Part shown: positions 23,107 to 32,757 of the stretch, piece after piece
How the letters are laid out: each line of letters starts with the position of its first letter
Position numbering within the stretch: position 1 is the first letter of the stretch
DNA from: Kalaharituber pfeilii
Lineage: Eukaryota > Ascomycota > Pezizomycetes > Pezizales > Pezizaceae
Reading direction: 5' to 3'
Length of the DNA: 64,000 nt
Assembly (NCBI GenBank): GCA_015179045.1
Contig: WHUZ01000003.1
Coordinates: forward strand, 186,001 to 250,000
The notes under the pieces: generated by a model
Databases searched by the model: none
Told to the model about the DNA's origin: nothing
The model's input: the letters and a program-made list of their open reading frames with translations, nothing else
Translations under genes and position numbers: made by a program

Positions 23107-23350
23107 GTATACCTGGAGAACACATTCGAGGGTGGGAGAGTGAGACTTGGAGGACGTTGGCTGAGGACGGACCAGTATGAACGGGACAGAGGACGGAAGT
23201 AGGAAAGACATACAGGTCCGAAACCCGCATCACGCATGAACACCGCGGGCAGTACATGTACTTAGTTATTCTTCTTTCTTTTTTCTGAAATAAAACCTCG
23301 CCATAGCCCATTGGGCGGCATGCGAGTACTGATATTAAAAAAAAAAAAAA
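23107..23350 (+). mobile_element. LINE ORF1-type relic joined to the family A hairpin tail
   Basis: Perfect 12-bp target-site duplication ACATTCTGCTGA at 23095-23106 and 23351-23362. The 5' part encodes ENTFEGGRVRLGGRW, then LRTDQYERDRGRK and a stop, matching the C-terminal frame of the copy at 30490-30985. About 110 bp later come the hairpin (CTCGC/GCGAG arms) and poly(A). Similarity to gag-like ORF1 proteins of fungal LINEs is from memory of the family style (RLGGRWL pattern). No ORF2 sequence lies between the stop and the tail. Confidence 0.8.
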
Positions 23351-24099
23351 ACATTCTGCTGACTTGAGCCTTATGATGCAGGAAATCAGCGTTAAATTTG
23401 CTCAGATTGTACTAGCAATGCCTTTAAACTAGAGTAGACAATTGCGTCAACTTTTCCGGAGATGTACCGATCAGTTTCACGGAATATTTTACCGGAATCT
23501 GAGAAAAGTGAAGGTTATATATGGCTATATCACCTTTGGAACCCAAACCTACTTCATCAAACAAGCGGCGGGTGCGGTCACGGCGCCAAAGGTTAGTTTG
23601 CTCCATTAATCAACTGTACCGTCATTCATGTAGTGTAATTGATAATTATCTCTCTAGGATGGGATTTCCAGCGTTCCAAAGTCATTGAAAACTGGAATTG
23701 AAGACGAACCTTACATCAGAGTTCATCTGAGTTGTAGTCACTTATGAAATGATTTCCAACTTTTATAGGCATGCATCGATGGTTTTAGTCCAGGGGACAA
23801 GACTAAATCTGGCGTTCTGCTACATTTACATATAATGTTGGTTCTTAAGTAAACCATATGAAATGTGCAATTACGTTATCTTCTTGATCTGTCTGGAGTT
23901 CATGAGCCTGATTAAGCATTTCTGCGGTCACTGTTGATGGCAATCTTATACACATAGGAATCAGGCATGCAATTGCAGGTCGTGACATGCATATCATTTC
24001 ATACCTCAGAAATTTTATATTAGCATTTACCGGACCTACCAAGATACTGGGACTAACTGCACGTGATGCAAGCCTGTTTCTGTACTCTGCCAACGAACG

Positions 24100-24150
24100 C
24101 CCTGCCATAGCAAGTAGCGATAAGCGGGGTTACGTGATATTATAAAAAAA
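24100..24150 (+). mobile_element. Tiny hairpin retroposon (family B), copy 3
   Basis: Starts CCCTGCCATAGC, then AAGTAGCGATAAGCGGGG, TTACGTGATATT and a short A-rich end. The outer arms CCCTGC and GCGGGG pair as in the other two family B copies. It begins at the same base as they do. No clear target duplication remains, so this copy is probably older. Confidence 0.55.
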
Positions 24151-24639
24151 TAAGCATTTTCTCGTGCCCAGACTATTATTTTCGGCCTTCAGCCGTTGTA
24201 CATGTGGCAACGTCCGAAGAGTTTCACCGTTGTTCATATACGATTGATACCAGGTACATCATATAGGAACAATTTCAAGGCACTTGGTGCGCTATATACG
24301 CAAAGTGTCAAATATGAATACTTCCCATCTTTATACTTTAGAAAGCCATCACTAAGCGCTTGTCTTTTCAGGTGCATTCTATTTCATTTTGACAATTTTA
24401 CAAGTGTAAGGCCAAATGCTTGAAGCCATCGACACGAACTGTGATTAAGCTGGAGATGCAATACACTTTCTAGACTGGGTAGATTCTACCTGAATCATGT
24501 TGATTAATTACGAAACGAATGAACTGGAGATTTGGGTTTGCCAGATCATAACAATCGTTTGCGATATTGAGTAATGGATCTTAGAAGCGTGTACTTCAAT
24601 TGCGGAAGCTAGATTATCGTTCTTCCTCCTTTTATTTAT

Positions 24640-25050
24640 TTATTTATTTATTTATTTTTTTTCCTTTTTCTTTTACATTTTTTTTAATATCATTACTCGT
24701 ATACCGCCCCGGGGGCTACGACTGCGAAAAAACGCATAAGCACTAAGCAAACCAGCAAAACGTCTCCTTCCGCCCCCCAGCCTCATTTTCTATCCATCTC
24801 ATCAAATTCACCAGCGGGTCCTGTTTGTCTTCCTCTTCAGTTGGCGGTGACCTGATTGCATCTCACCCACTGGCCACCTTTTTCTCCATACTTCGCATCT
24901 CCATAAAAGTTCCGTTGTTTCCTCCTCTGTCCCACACCAGCGACATTGTGGGCTGTCCTCCTGGCCAATTTTGTGTCTCTATGCTCTTAAGCCCTTCTCC
25001 CCTCCTTTTGAGAGGAAATTATAGTTTTCTCTGGATATCTCGACAATAGG
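24640..25050 (-). mobile_element. 5'-truncated LINE with ORF2 C-terminus (family A tail)
   Basis: The (AAAT)n / poly(A) tail is at the low-coordinate end. In antisense come the hairpin and then ORF2 C-terminal coding sequence. Around 24880-24970 the minus strand reads DSPQCRWCGTEEETTE, then LLWRCEVWRKRWPVGE, a clear match to the zinc-knuckle tail of the LINE at 37690-38298. The His of the C-x2-C-x8-H-x4-C motif is missing, apparently through loss of one codon. The frame is broken upstream. In the hairpin the outer arms are TCGT and ACGA, a compensated change from TCGC/GCGA. Confidence 0.8.
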
Positions 25051-25503
25051 AGCTGATTATATGTGTAAGGCCACAGCAACAGCCAACATACCGTAGGTTA
25101 CGCAGTCTCGATGATTTCCGTTGCTTACATTCCTAGCTAGGACATATGCAATCTAGGCATAACAGTACGCGGCAGCAACACTGTGGCATTATCCCGGCAT
25201 ATATATTCCAAGGAGCCAGGCATCAAGTAAACCAACTACTAAGTAGTGCCTTGCATCTACTTCTCAAGATATTGCGAATTAGCGGCTAGAAACGGAAAGT
25301 TCATGCTTCTGTAGTGCCTATTGTTTAACTCACTAAATCTCCGTTTTTCTGGATGCTTGCATACACTTCATATTGCAGTGCTTTATAGGCTTCCGTCCGT
25401 GCAAAAATTAAGTTCTGCATATCTTCTGTAGAGCTGTACTGCTTCTGCTATGCTTACCTACTGTAGGAGATCTAGACAAACGTAGATCCAGGACCAAGGA
25501 TAT

Positions 25504-25567
25504 TTTTTTTTTTTTTTTTTTTTTTAAATCACATAACCCCGCTTGTAGCACTTGGCCATGGCAGGGT
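25504..25567 (-). mobile_element. Tiny hairpin retroposon (family B), copy 1
   Basis: A 64-bp insert between perfect 14-bp target-site duplications AGGACCAAGGATAT (25490-25503 and 25568-25581). In the sense direction it is A, the hairpin with arms CCCTGC and GCGGGG and inner arms TGGC and GCTA, TTATGTGATTT, then poly(A). The non-A part is about 43 nt. This is about as short as a retroposon with an intact duplication can be. Confidence 0.93.
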
Positions 25568-26000
25568 AGGACCAAGGATATCAAGTATATCAGCTCAGGT
25601 TCATTCATTGGCTTTGATCAGACGTAGTACCAATTGAAGAACTTCAGGGCTTGTCCGCTTTCCAAAACTTGATGGGAATGTGGATAACTGCAGCAACTTC
25701 ACTAGTAGTACTTACAACGTCTCGGGCGTTATTGCATGGATTTAGAAATTTTGAGCATATATGTTTATTTCTATACAGGGATGTACAACTGAGCTCACAG
25801 GATAGACTTGGTCGACCCTCAAAACGTATTCGAATCAAATGCTGAATACTCTCCCATCCAGTTGCATGCCTTCACTGCTGACCACTGTTTCCCGTTTACT
25901 CGGGCTCGATCTTGCTCTACAGATATCAGCCCGCGTAATTGAGACTGCTGCGAGTTCAGTGACCCGTGAGCTCTGCCTGGGTCCTCGATAAACCCTCCAG

Positions 26001-26420
26001 AAGCTTCATAACTTTGGTACCTACACACTTGGTCCCGTCGATCTTGCTTCCTCGCCCCCTACATTGCATATGCAGTACCGCCGCCAAGACAGCTCCAGGC
26101 AAGATGATCCTCTACGAGAGGCAATACAGCCAGACTTAGAACAGAATGCTCGTAAAAAGGGTTCCCCAAATTGGGACTTGCCCTACCATAGCAGTCCCTC
26201 ACTCTAGTCGTGTGACTCGTTCCAATGACACGCGTTTCCACTCACCCACCTACGCTTCAGGAAACCCCAAGACAACTTATACAAAGGGCCTGACTGCCCC
26301 TGCCTGGGAGGGTCTCAATCTCCGTCTCAGCAACATCATCAACAACAACAGCAGCAACAACAACAACAGCACCAGGCTGCCTCTCTCCAGCTGAAAATAA
26401 ACAGAGCATTACAGCCTTAA
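26001..26420 (+). pseudogene. Polyglutamine ORF fragment, possible 5' exons of the next gene
   Basis: One frame runs about 140 codons with two in-frame stops (26205 and 26223). It has protein-like composition: NFGTYTLGPVDLASSPP, RRQDSSRQDDPLREAIQ, then a run of ten Gln followed by HQAASLQLKINRALQP and a stop. The stops may lie in a short intron (a CAG acceptor-like site is at 26263). The next gene's ATG is 100 bp downstream, with a CAAAG immediately before it, so these could be its upstream exons or a decayed neighbour. No domain recognised. Confidence 0.35.
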
Positions 26421-26519
26421 ACAGAGCATTGCAGCCTTGAGCTTGACATCGATATACACAAACTGATATAGCTTTTATCCCAATACAATAAAGAAACCTA
26501 GGCGCATTTTCTGCAAAGA

Positions 26520-28049
26520 ATGGCAGAGTACCAGGTTCGAAAGCCAGGGGACAGAGATACCATCATAAAGTGGTTCAAGAGAGGTATGATGGGTGGTCAC
26601 TCTACGGCGATGCTCAAGAAGGTAGAGGGCGAGCTGGAGGGTCGGTGGACGCAAGCTGAGATCAAGGTAGGTTGTCTTGATTTCCTGATTGCCTCATTAC
26701 GTAGACCTCAAACTATGATCACTCCCCGCAGGCCTATGAGTGTGTACGATGGTGTCAGAAAGTCGTGCGAAGCAAGATCTTCACAGGCGGTACAAGCATA
26801 TTGATCGCAAGCAGAAACATTATTGCTGACAAATCTGCAGCCAAAATACTGCTATTGTATGAACAAATTCTGACACTCATCAACTTGAGGTCTGAGCAAG
26901 GGCAAGTACCTACTCGCTATAGGGCATGATGTGGTTGCTTGAAATATACTGACTTTTCCTACAACAGCGTTATGTCGCTGTCCTCAAGGATGAGAAGAGA
27001 GCCGAAGGGGGTATTGAGTGCAAAGTATTTGAGGATATTGCGGTGGAGTGGTTCAAGCAGTAAGTACAAACATTCTCCAATTCATAACATTGCGCTCCCG
27101 ATCTGAATGACACCAACAAATTCTCAACGTAACTCTAAGGTCCAACTGGCCAACATATGTGACCGAGCCCACGCTACCCACACACACGGGACCCCATATG
27201 TATAGAACTTGCAGCTTATTTGATATATTGCATAACTTTGCACTGATCACCGGACCCTTTACTGACTGTGTACGGAATATTTCAAATAGTAATCAAAATC
27301 CGAAACCCTACGACAGCAAGACTTGGTTTCCGTGGGCTGAGGAGGCTGAGAAGATCCAGGAGAGAATTTCAAGAGTGAAGCCACGGCGTAAGGTTCGCTT
27401 ACTCACACATAGTGGACAACAGGCGTCATGTCAGCATAATGCGTTGGTATTGAGGCAAGCAGCCCCTACCGCAATGATGGACCCAGGGTTTACTGTCAAA
27501 TCGCCTGCATTAGCCGCAGAGGATATGCAATTGGTACCTTTTCGCCGCCCGCATGCACCATTAGGGCCTACGGTCCAATCCTCTAATCGTATGGCACGCG
27601 CACCCGCACAGTCAGTGGAGCTGAGACAAGCGGTGCTCGCCCTTGACTTCGCTGCTACAAAGGCTAGTGAGGCACGTAGCGAAAGTCGCCAAGGCAAGAG
27701 CAAAGTTAACCGTGTTGCCCCAAAAGCGGCCGGCCCACCCCCACCAGCCCATCCTCAGCCCACACAAAGACCGTCACAGATAGGAGGAGCTAGCCGGGCC
27801 CAAGGGAGAGCTTCCCAAGGGCTCGACCACAGAAGTCGTTCTCCACAGTTTCAGCGACAGGGCCGAAGACAAATGCAACAGGTTCCGGAGGCCGGCACGA
27901 GGGCACGCCTTATTTCGCAACTTAGGCTGAAACGATTGACAACAAATCCTGAATTAACTTCAAGTACTACCGCAGTTGCTGTGCCTCCTCTCGCTCAAGG
28001 TCAAGACCACCAAGGCCACAGCGCGCAGCTGTTTGGGCCATCTCCTTGA
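26520..28049 (+). CDS. Four-exon protein of unknown function
   Basis: Exons 26520-26666, 26732-26905, 26968-27059 and 27140-28049 join through three GT-AG introns (62-80 bp) in consistent phase to give 440 residues. The N-terminal 140 residues look globular, with a Lys/Trp-rich start (DTIIKWFKRGMMGGH) and KAYECVRWCQKVVRSKIF across the first junction. A middle part ends in KTWFPWAEEAEKIQERISR. The C-terminal 200 residues are basic, rich in Pro, Gln, Ser and Ala, and probably disordered. I recognise no domain. The basic C-terminus could suit a nucleic-acid-associated protein, but that is inference. A polyglutamine frame ends 100 bp upstream and could belong to it. Confidence 0.7.
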
Positions 28050-29117
28050 CCACAAGTTAGAAGGAGGTCGCCCATTATCAGGAGACTCGAAGAGCTCCAG
28101 TATCGCACTAGATCATGCTCTCCAAGGGCAACATCTGAATAGTTTCTTTCTCTGCCTGTCATGATACGATCGATGGCTTGACTTGATCTTTAGCCTCTGT
28201 ACTGGCTTATGCCCTGCATGATCAGCTGTTTCGTTTTGCTTTCTTTGACTTCTAGGGATAATGAAATCTTTGCCTATTTTACGATTGTTTCTGACGTTGC
28301 GTTTGAGATATCGATTATATTTAGTATTTCGTTAAATATGGAAAATGCTGCTGAACTCGGGAACCTCAAGTTGTATATGACTTGAATGGTACTTGATTAA
28401 CCTAACCTCTGGGCACGAGACTAACCTAACTTACAATTAACCTTATTTCAAGTCATTAGGACCTTGGTAGGTGACATACTGTACCCTCAAATAGTGTTGT
28501 AATTCGTGAGCAATAGGTTCAAAATATTCATGCTATATCGATGCTTCGCTTTTTGAATGAGACGTTGTAAGGATCACAAATGTAGACTATCCATGCGGAA
28601 AAGCACATCATGTCGTAGGTATGGCTTATGCTGCCTATATATGTACGAAGTATGCGCAAATAAATATACGTTCTCTCATAGCAGCTCTCAGTCTCGAACC
28701 GCGTACTTAGTTAGTCTGGTTGCACCACGTATGCATAATGTGAAGTAGCTTAGTCAGCCACTAAGCGGTAGTCCTGGCAGCCGCAGGGTCATTGATGAGA
28801 ATGACACTTGACCACAAGCCTAAAACACCTAGTCTCGCGCGGCCATAAATCACCCAGATATGGGATATATCGGGGATAATTCTAGTCGGGATATATATAG
28901 AACTTTCGTGGGGGACAGATTGCTCAGACTGGGAAATCCTGGGTCCAAAAACTACATGTATGTAGCAGTTATAACTACTAAAAGTGTAGTTAAGCAAGGC
29001 CCAGGGCTTAAGCCCTAGAGGATAGCATAGCATCAATACACTGATCTCTTCATAGTACGGCCAAGGGCACGGGAAAACGGTCAAGCCTAAGGCGGAGGCC
29101 GAAAATTTGGGAGAGCA
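28050..29117. other. Downstream flank, no gene recognised
   Basis: Contains the 3' flank of the unknown gene and AT-rich sequence with a loose CCTAAC/ACTTAA-type repetition near 28400-28450. Open frames are short and unconvincing. Confidence 0.4.
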
Positions 29118-29119
29118 TA

Positions 29120-29261
29120 CTCGCTAGTTCGGAAAGTATTGGAACGCTGCATAAAACGTATGCGCTATTCGCCTTTTAGAATAGTGCGAAGTGGCCTTAT
29201 TCCAAAGAGCGAATAGCGCATACCATGTATGCAGCGTTTTAATACTTTTCGAACCAGCGAG
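29120..29261. mobile_element. Foldback MITE, 142 bp
   Basis: The two halves are inverted copies over about 55 bp each (left CTCGCTAGTTCGGAAAGTAT, right complement CTCGCTGGTTCGAAAAGTAT, continuing through ACGCTGCATA and ATGCGCTATTCGC), leaving a loop of about 30 bp. TA dinucleotides flank both ends (29118-29119 and 29262-29263). This fits a Tc1/mariner-type foldback MITE. No second copy was seen here. Confidence 0.8.
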
Positions 29262-29844
29262 TATATTGAGGCAACGAGAACCGCATCAACCGAGCCATAG
29301 CAAAATTGTCTTCCTACTCCATTCCCCATGTCAGCCAGCTCCTAGATCCCCTAACTTTCCAGGATACTGCTCCTCTTCAGTTGTGCGTTTAGAAACCCAA
29401 TAGTCGATCCCTGATCAGAAATTCTGTAATGGAGACAGCTAAGAACATTAACTCAGATTCTGAACGCAATTACTCGTGATTGGGTCTGTGGGAATAAAAG
29501 AGTGTTTCTTTGAGACTACTACAATACATCTAGCTCCAAGCTGATCTCGTTCCCAGATTCCAAGCCGGTTAACGGTTAGAAGCTTAAGCAGCATCGATAT
29601 GAAAGCAACACCTTGATCTAGGATAGTCGTAACAGGCCTTCAACAGAGCGCTGCACTGCTATACATACAGTATATTTTACATGATTGCCAGCCATGAGGT
29701 CAATGGCTTTACGTTTCCCTTTTCTAAAACTGAACATCCAACATGCAGGCTCAGCGACAGTTAGCCAGGCACCGAAGACAAGCAGCTAGCTAGCAGTATT
29801 GTGTGGACGTTGCGCAAGCCTCAAGTTGCGCCACTGTCGCAGTA

Positions 29845-30470
29845 TTAGAAGAGCACGGCAACGAGGCATCTACATGATATCTGGCCCGTACAAGTAGTGA
29901 GCGGCACGAGCTAGCTCGAGCCTGGATTGATTCTATACATAATAGTGACAAACTAAACTAAACTAAGCTAAATTTTCATCTTTCTCACTACTATCAGCTA
30001 AATTGTGCATTTCGAAGTTGTTGGTAGGTCAGAATGAGCTCCAAGTCTCTAATTATTACTATATTAGGTATTTACAGTTTATGAAACCTTGCACTGGCTA
30101 AGCATTTTAGCGAGCTGTCAAGAAAAACACAAGCATGATCTTGGCTCGTTTGAGCTCGAGCTGGCTCGGCTCGTGCCGCTCACTACGTACAAGCACACGC
30201 AGCGGTGCACTCAATCGAGGGCGCTGGCTCTGAGCAGGACGTGATATCATTCTCGACAATTGGGTCTTCTTGCGTCTGCTTGTCCGAAGGAGTAGCAAAT
30301 GTACATGTTCCAAAGCGAGCTCCGCACCCACCACAGTCTGGGCACGATGCCAGAATTTGGGCTGGATGACTGCTAATCTGTTGCCGCTTGTATTTCACAG
30401 TTCCATAAGCTGGGTGTTCGGCATGAGGTAGCTTAAGGTGCATACAGTAGTCTTCATAATGATCGCCCTC
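29845..30470 (-). pseudogene. Cys-rich ORF interrupted by a hAT-like MITE
   Basis: On the minus strand a frame starting near 30470 reads GDHYEDYCMHLKLPHAEHP, ILASCPDCGGCGARFGTC, then CSEPAPSIECTAACACT, and stops at the first codon of the MITE at 30185. If the 291-bp element and one target duplication are removed, the frame continues as GQISCRCLVAVLF to a stop at 29845. The Cys pattern suggests metal binding or a secreted Cys-rich protein, but no family was recognised. The 5' side is cut by a LINE relic starting near 30490, so no start is assignable. Confidence 0.4.
29895..30185 (+). mobile_element. hAT-like MITE (family H1), copy b, intact 291 bp
   Basis: Perfect terminal inverted repeats TAGTGAGCGGCACGAGC and GCTCGTGCCGCTCACTA. 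Perfect 8-bp target-site duplication CGTACAAG at 29887-29894 and 30186-30193. The 8-bp duplication and the TAG-G start fit the hAT superfamily. It has no coding capacity. It is nearly collinear with the inverted copy at 16415-16742, which retains an extra GCTCGAGC-rich segment near its right end. Confidence 0.93.
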
Positions 30471-30489
30471 ATTCGAATATAACTAAAGT

Positions 30490-30985
30490 TGAACATTCAC
30501 AATGTTTGAGCCATGTATAACACGGATACAGAAGCGCAAGATTTCGATCCGAAGATGGTTGGAGGCCGCAAACAAGGACCTGGGACAGACAGTCGGGATT
30601 CGGTGGCTGAGAAAGAAGGACATTCTCACTGAGGAGGGAAACCTCACGAGCTCGGTCGTAATATACTTGGGAGAGCAAGTTGAGCTGGAGGGAGTGAGAC
30701 TGGGAGGGAAATGGCTGAAGTCTTGCCAATACGAATGGGACTGGGGACGGAGATAGACTGACACTCTTTTCCTTTGCCCGTAACACAGAGGCATACACGG
30801 GCAGCACATTGACATGGCTTGAGATCTGGTTTCGGTTTTGTTCTGTTTCTCATTTCCCCACTACACTAGCAGGGCCGTGGGCCACTACCGATGTTATTCT
30901 ATTCTATATTTCCTTCATCTCTTATGTACCCTAAATCGCCATAGCCCATAGGGTGGCATGTGATCAATGATATAAAAAAAGAAAA
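30490..30985 (+). mobile_element. LINE ORF1-type relic joined to the family A hairpin tail
   Basis: An open frame (30502-30756) encodes IQKRKISIRRWLEAANKDLG, GIRWLRKKDILTEEGN, LTSSVVIYLGEQVELEGVRL and GGKWLKSCQYEWDWGRR, then stops. Its end matches the copy at 23107-23350. About 190 bp later come the hairpin and a short A-rich tail. The hairpin outer arms are ATCGC and GTGAT: A-T replaces C-G, and one pair is a G-U wobble. The gag-like ORF1 assignment is from family resemblance. The frame stops before any CCHC zinc knuckle, and no ORF2 is present. The 5' boundary is not defined. Confidence 0.7.
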
Positions 30986-31476
30986 CAAATCAACTGAACG
31001 AAGCGAGCTATGGTGGACCGTCATGTCATGCGGTTACCTACTTGACAATGCCAACTTCTTGTTACAGCACCGATTCAGTCAACCAGACTACTGATCCAGA
31101 ATATCTTGCATGCTACAAGGCACTTCGATAGCCATAGGCATTAGAGGGCCGCGCACCAACCTAAATATGCACATAGAATTGACTGAGTATTGAATGTAGC
31201 TAAAGGATCTAGCACAGACGTGGTTTCTCAAAGCCGAAGCATTGCCATATCACCACCTGTGACAATTACAGCAAGTTAGATAATTAAAATCAAAAATTCG
31301 GGAAAATTCTAGCAAGAAACAGAGAGCCTCTTTTGCCCGGAATAACTAGGTAAATGTTGCAACTGTTCAACATCCCACAGGCTCTGTGTATATCAAAGAA
31401 AATTCATGTCCCTGGGCTTCTGAATTCCACCCACGCTAGCAGTGGAAGTAATACAGTAGTTTCATCCTGATAGCAC

Positions 31477-32313
31477 GGGTGGAATTCAGAATCAACGACA
31501 ACAACCAGAAGGTGGCAAAAGGAACCCTATGAGCACGCTTAGTAATAGAAAAAAAATATCGAACATACTGAACAAGATCAAAATACTGATAATTATTATT
31601 TCTACAAGGCATGACTCAACCAGATAAATTTATCAATATTCGATGCATTCAATCCTTCCCTAGCCACTTGACAGTTGTATTCATAAATGCTACTTACAAC
31701 GCGTAGGCAAAAGTCTTCGGAACTATGCAGTTATAAGGAGAAGCGCTTTACCAAGCCTTGGAGTCACGAGCATGTATGCAGGAGGATCCCCGTGAGAAAA
31801 CACAACAAATCCAAAAGTACTCCTTTTTCAATTCTAAGAAAGGATTTAGATTCTGTGATGCCCATTCATGTGGTCTATTACCTTTTTGCAATTCTTTAGC
31901 TGCTTTATTGATTTTTTAGTGATTTTTCGAACAGTACTGAAAAAAGAAGTGCAAGGAGGGACGGATGCACGTCTTGCTTTTCCTTATACTGCATAGTCCC
32001 AAAGACTTTTGCCTACGCACTGTATATTATATTGGGCTAGTAATAAGAAGTAGCCATATTGCAATGTTGACACTATTCAAGTTCAAACTACACACACAGG
32101 AGCATTGCTTGTAAATACTCCAGTAGCATCAATTCCAGAAGAGCGAACTGGAATTGGTGTTGCATTGGATATCTATATAGTGAAGTTGATGATCATGGAA
32201 GTAAACTGGGGTTCATGTATCACGTGGAGTTTTAGCTGACATAAACTAGCTTGTCTTGTGGTCTTGAATAGTTTGGGTTACTTCATTTACCCTTGTTGAT
32301 TTGAATTCCACCC
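31477..32313. mobile_element. Possible TIR element with GGGTGGAATTCA ends
   Basis: The left end GGGTGGAATTCAGAATCAAC is matched by the complement of the right end, GGGTGGAATTCAAATCAAC. A third partial copy of the same end lies in the opposite direction at 31421-31432. No target duplication was found, so the boundaries are tentative. A Tc1-like MITE lies inside. Confidence 0.35.
31697..32022. mobile_element. Tc1-like MITE, 326 bp
   Basis: Inverted ends of about 40 bp: left CAACGCGTAGGCAAAAGTCT, right complement CAGTGCGTAGGCAAAAGTCT, continuing through ACTATGCAGT and ATAAGG. TA flanks at 31695-31696 and 32023-32024. The CAGTGCGTAGGCAAAAGT type of end is typical of Tc1/mariner elements. The 70-codon frame inside is probably not coding. 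Confidence 0.85.
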
Positions 32314-32687
32314 TATGAATACTGGTAGGGGTACGTACAGAGTTGTAAATCCCTCTAATGGACACGCTTGCCGAGACCCGAAGTCGACGTCGCTTGCTCT
32401 TGGTGATCTAACGCCAACGTTTATGACTCTAACGTATAGCATAAGCTCAGGCATACATGTATAAGCTTGTCTTCTGAAACTAAACCTCCATAGCTATAAT
32501 TAGAACATCTGTGGGACTTTGATTCGCAGGGGGTACTTCAGTTGATCATCTAGTTATCATAGAGGACATTTAGCCTCTTATCTGCGGTTCCAGAGCCTCC
32601 AGGGTCAGGTGGGTATTGTTATCGTACCCAGACGGGCATTGGATGCTGCTAAGAGGTACAAAGACCCAGTGCTAACTGGGTATCATG

Positions 32688-32746
32688 CCCTGCCATGGCG
32701 GACAGCTGCACGCGGGGTCACGTGAAAAAAAAAAAAAAAAAAAAAA
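32688..32746 (+). mobile_element. Tiny hairpin retroposon (family B), copy 2
   Basis: A 59-bp insert between perfect 11-bp duplications TGGGTATCATG (32677-32687 and 32747-32757). It consists of CCCTGCCATGGCGG, ACAGCTGCACGCGGGG, TCACGTG and poly(A). Outer arms CCCTGC and GCGGGG pair, and inner arms TGGC and GCTG pair with wobbles. It begins at the same base as copies 1 and 3. Confidence 0.93.
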
Positions 32747-32757
32747 TGGGTATCATG

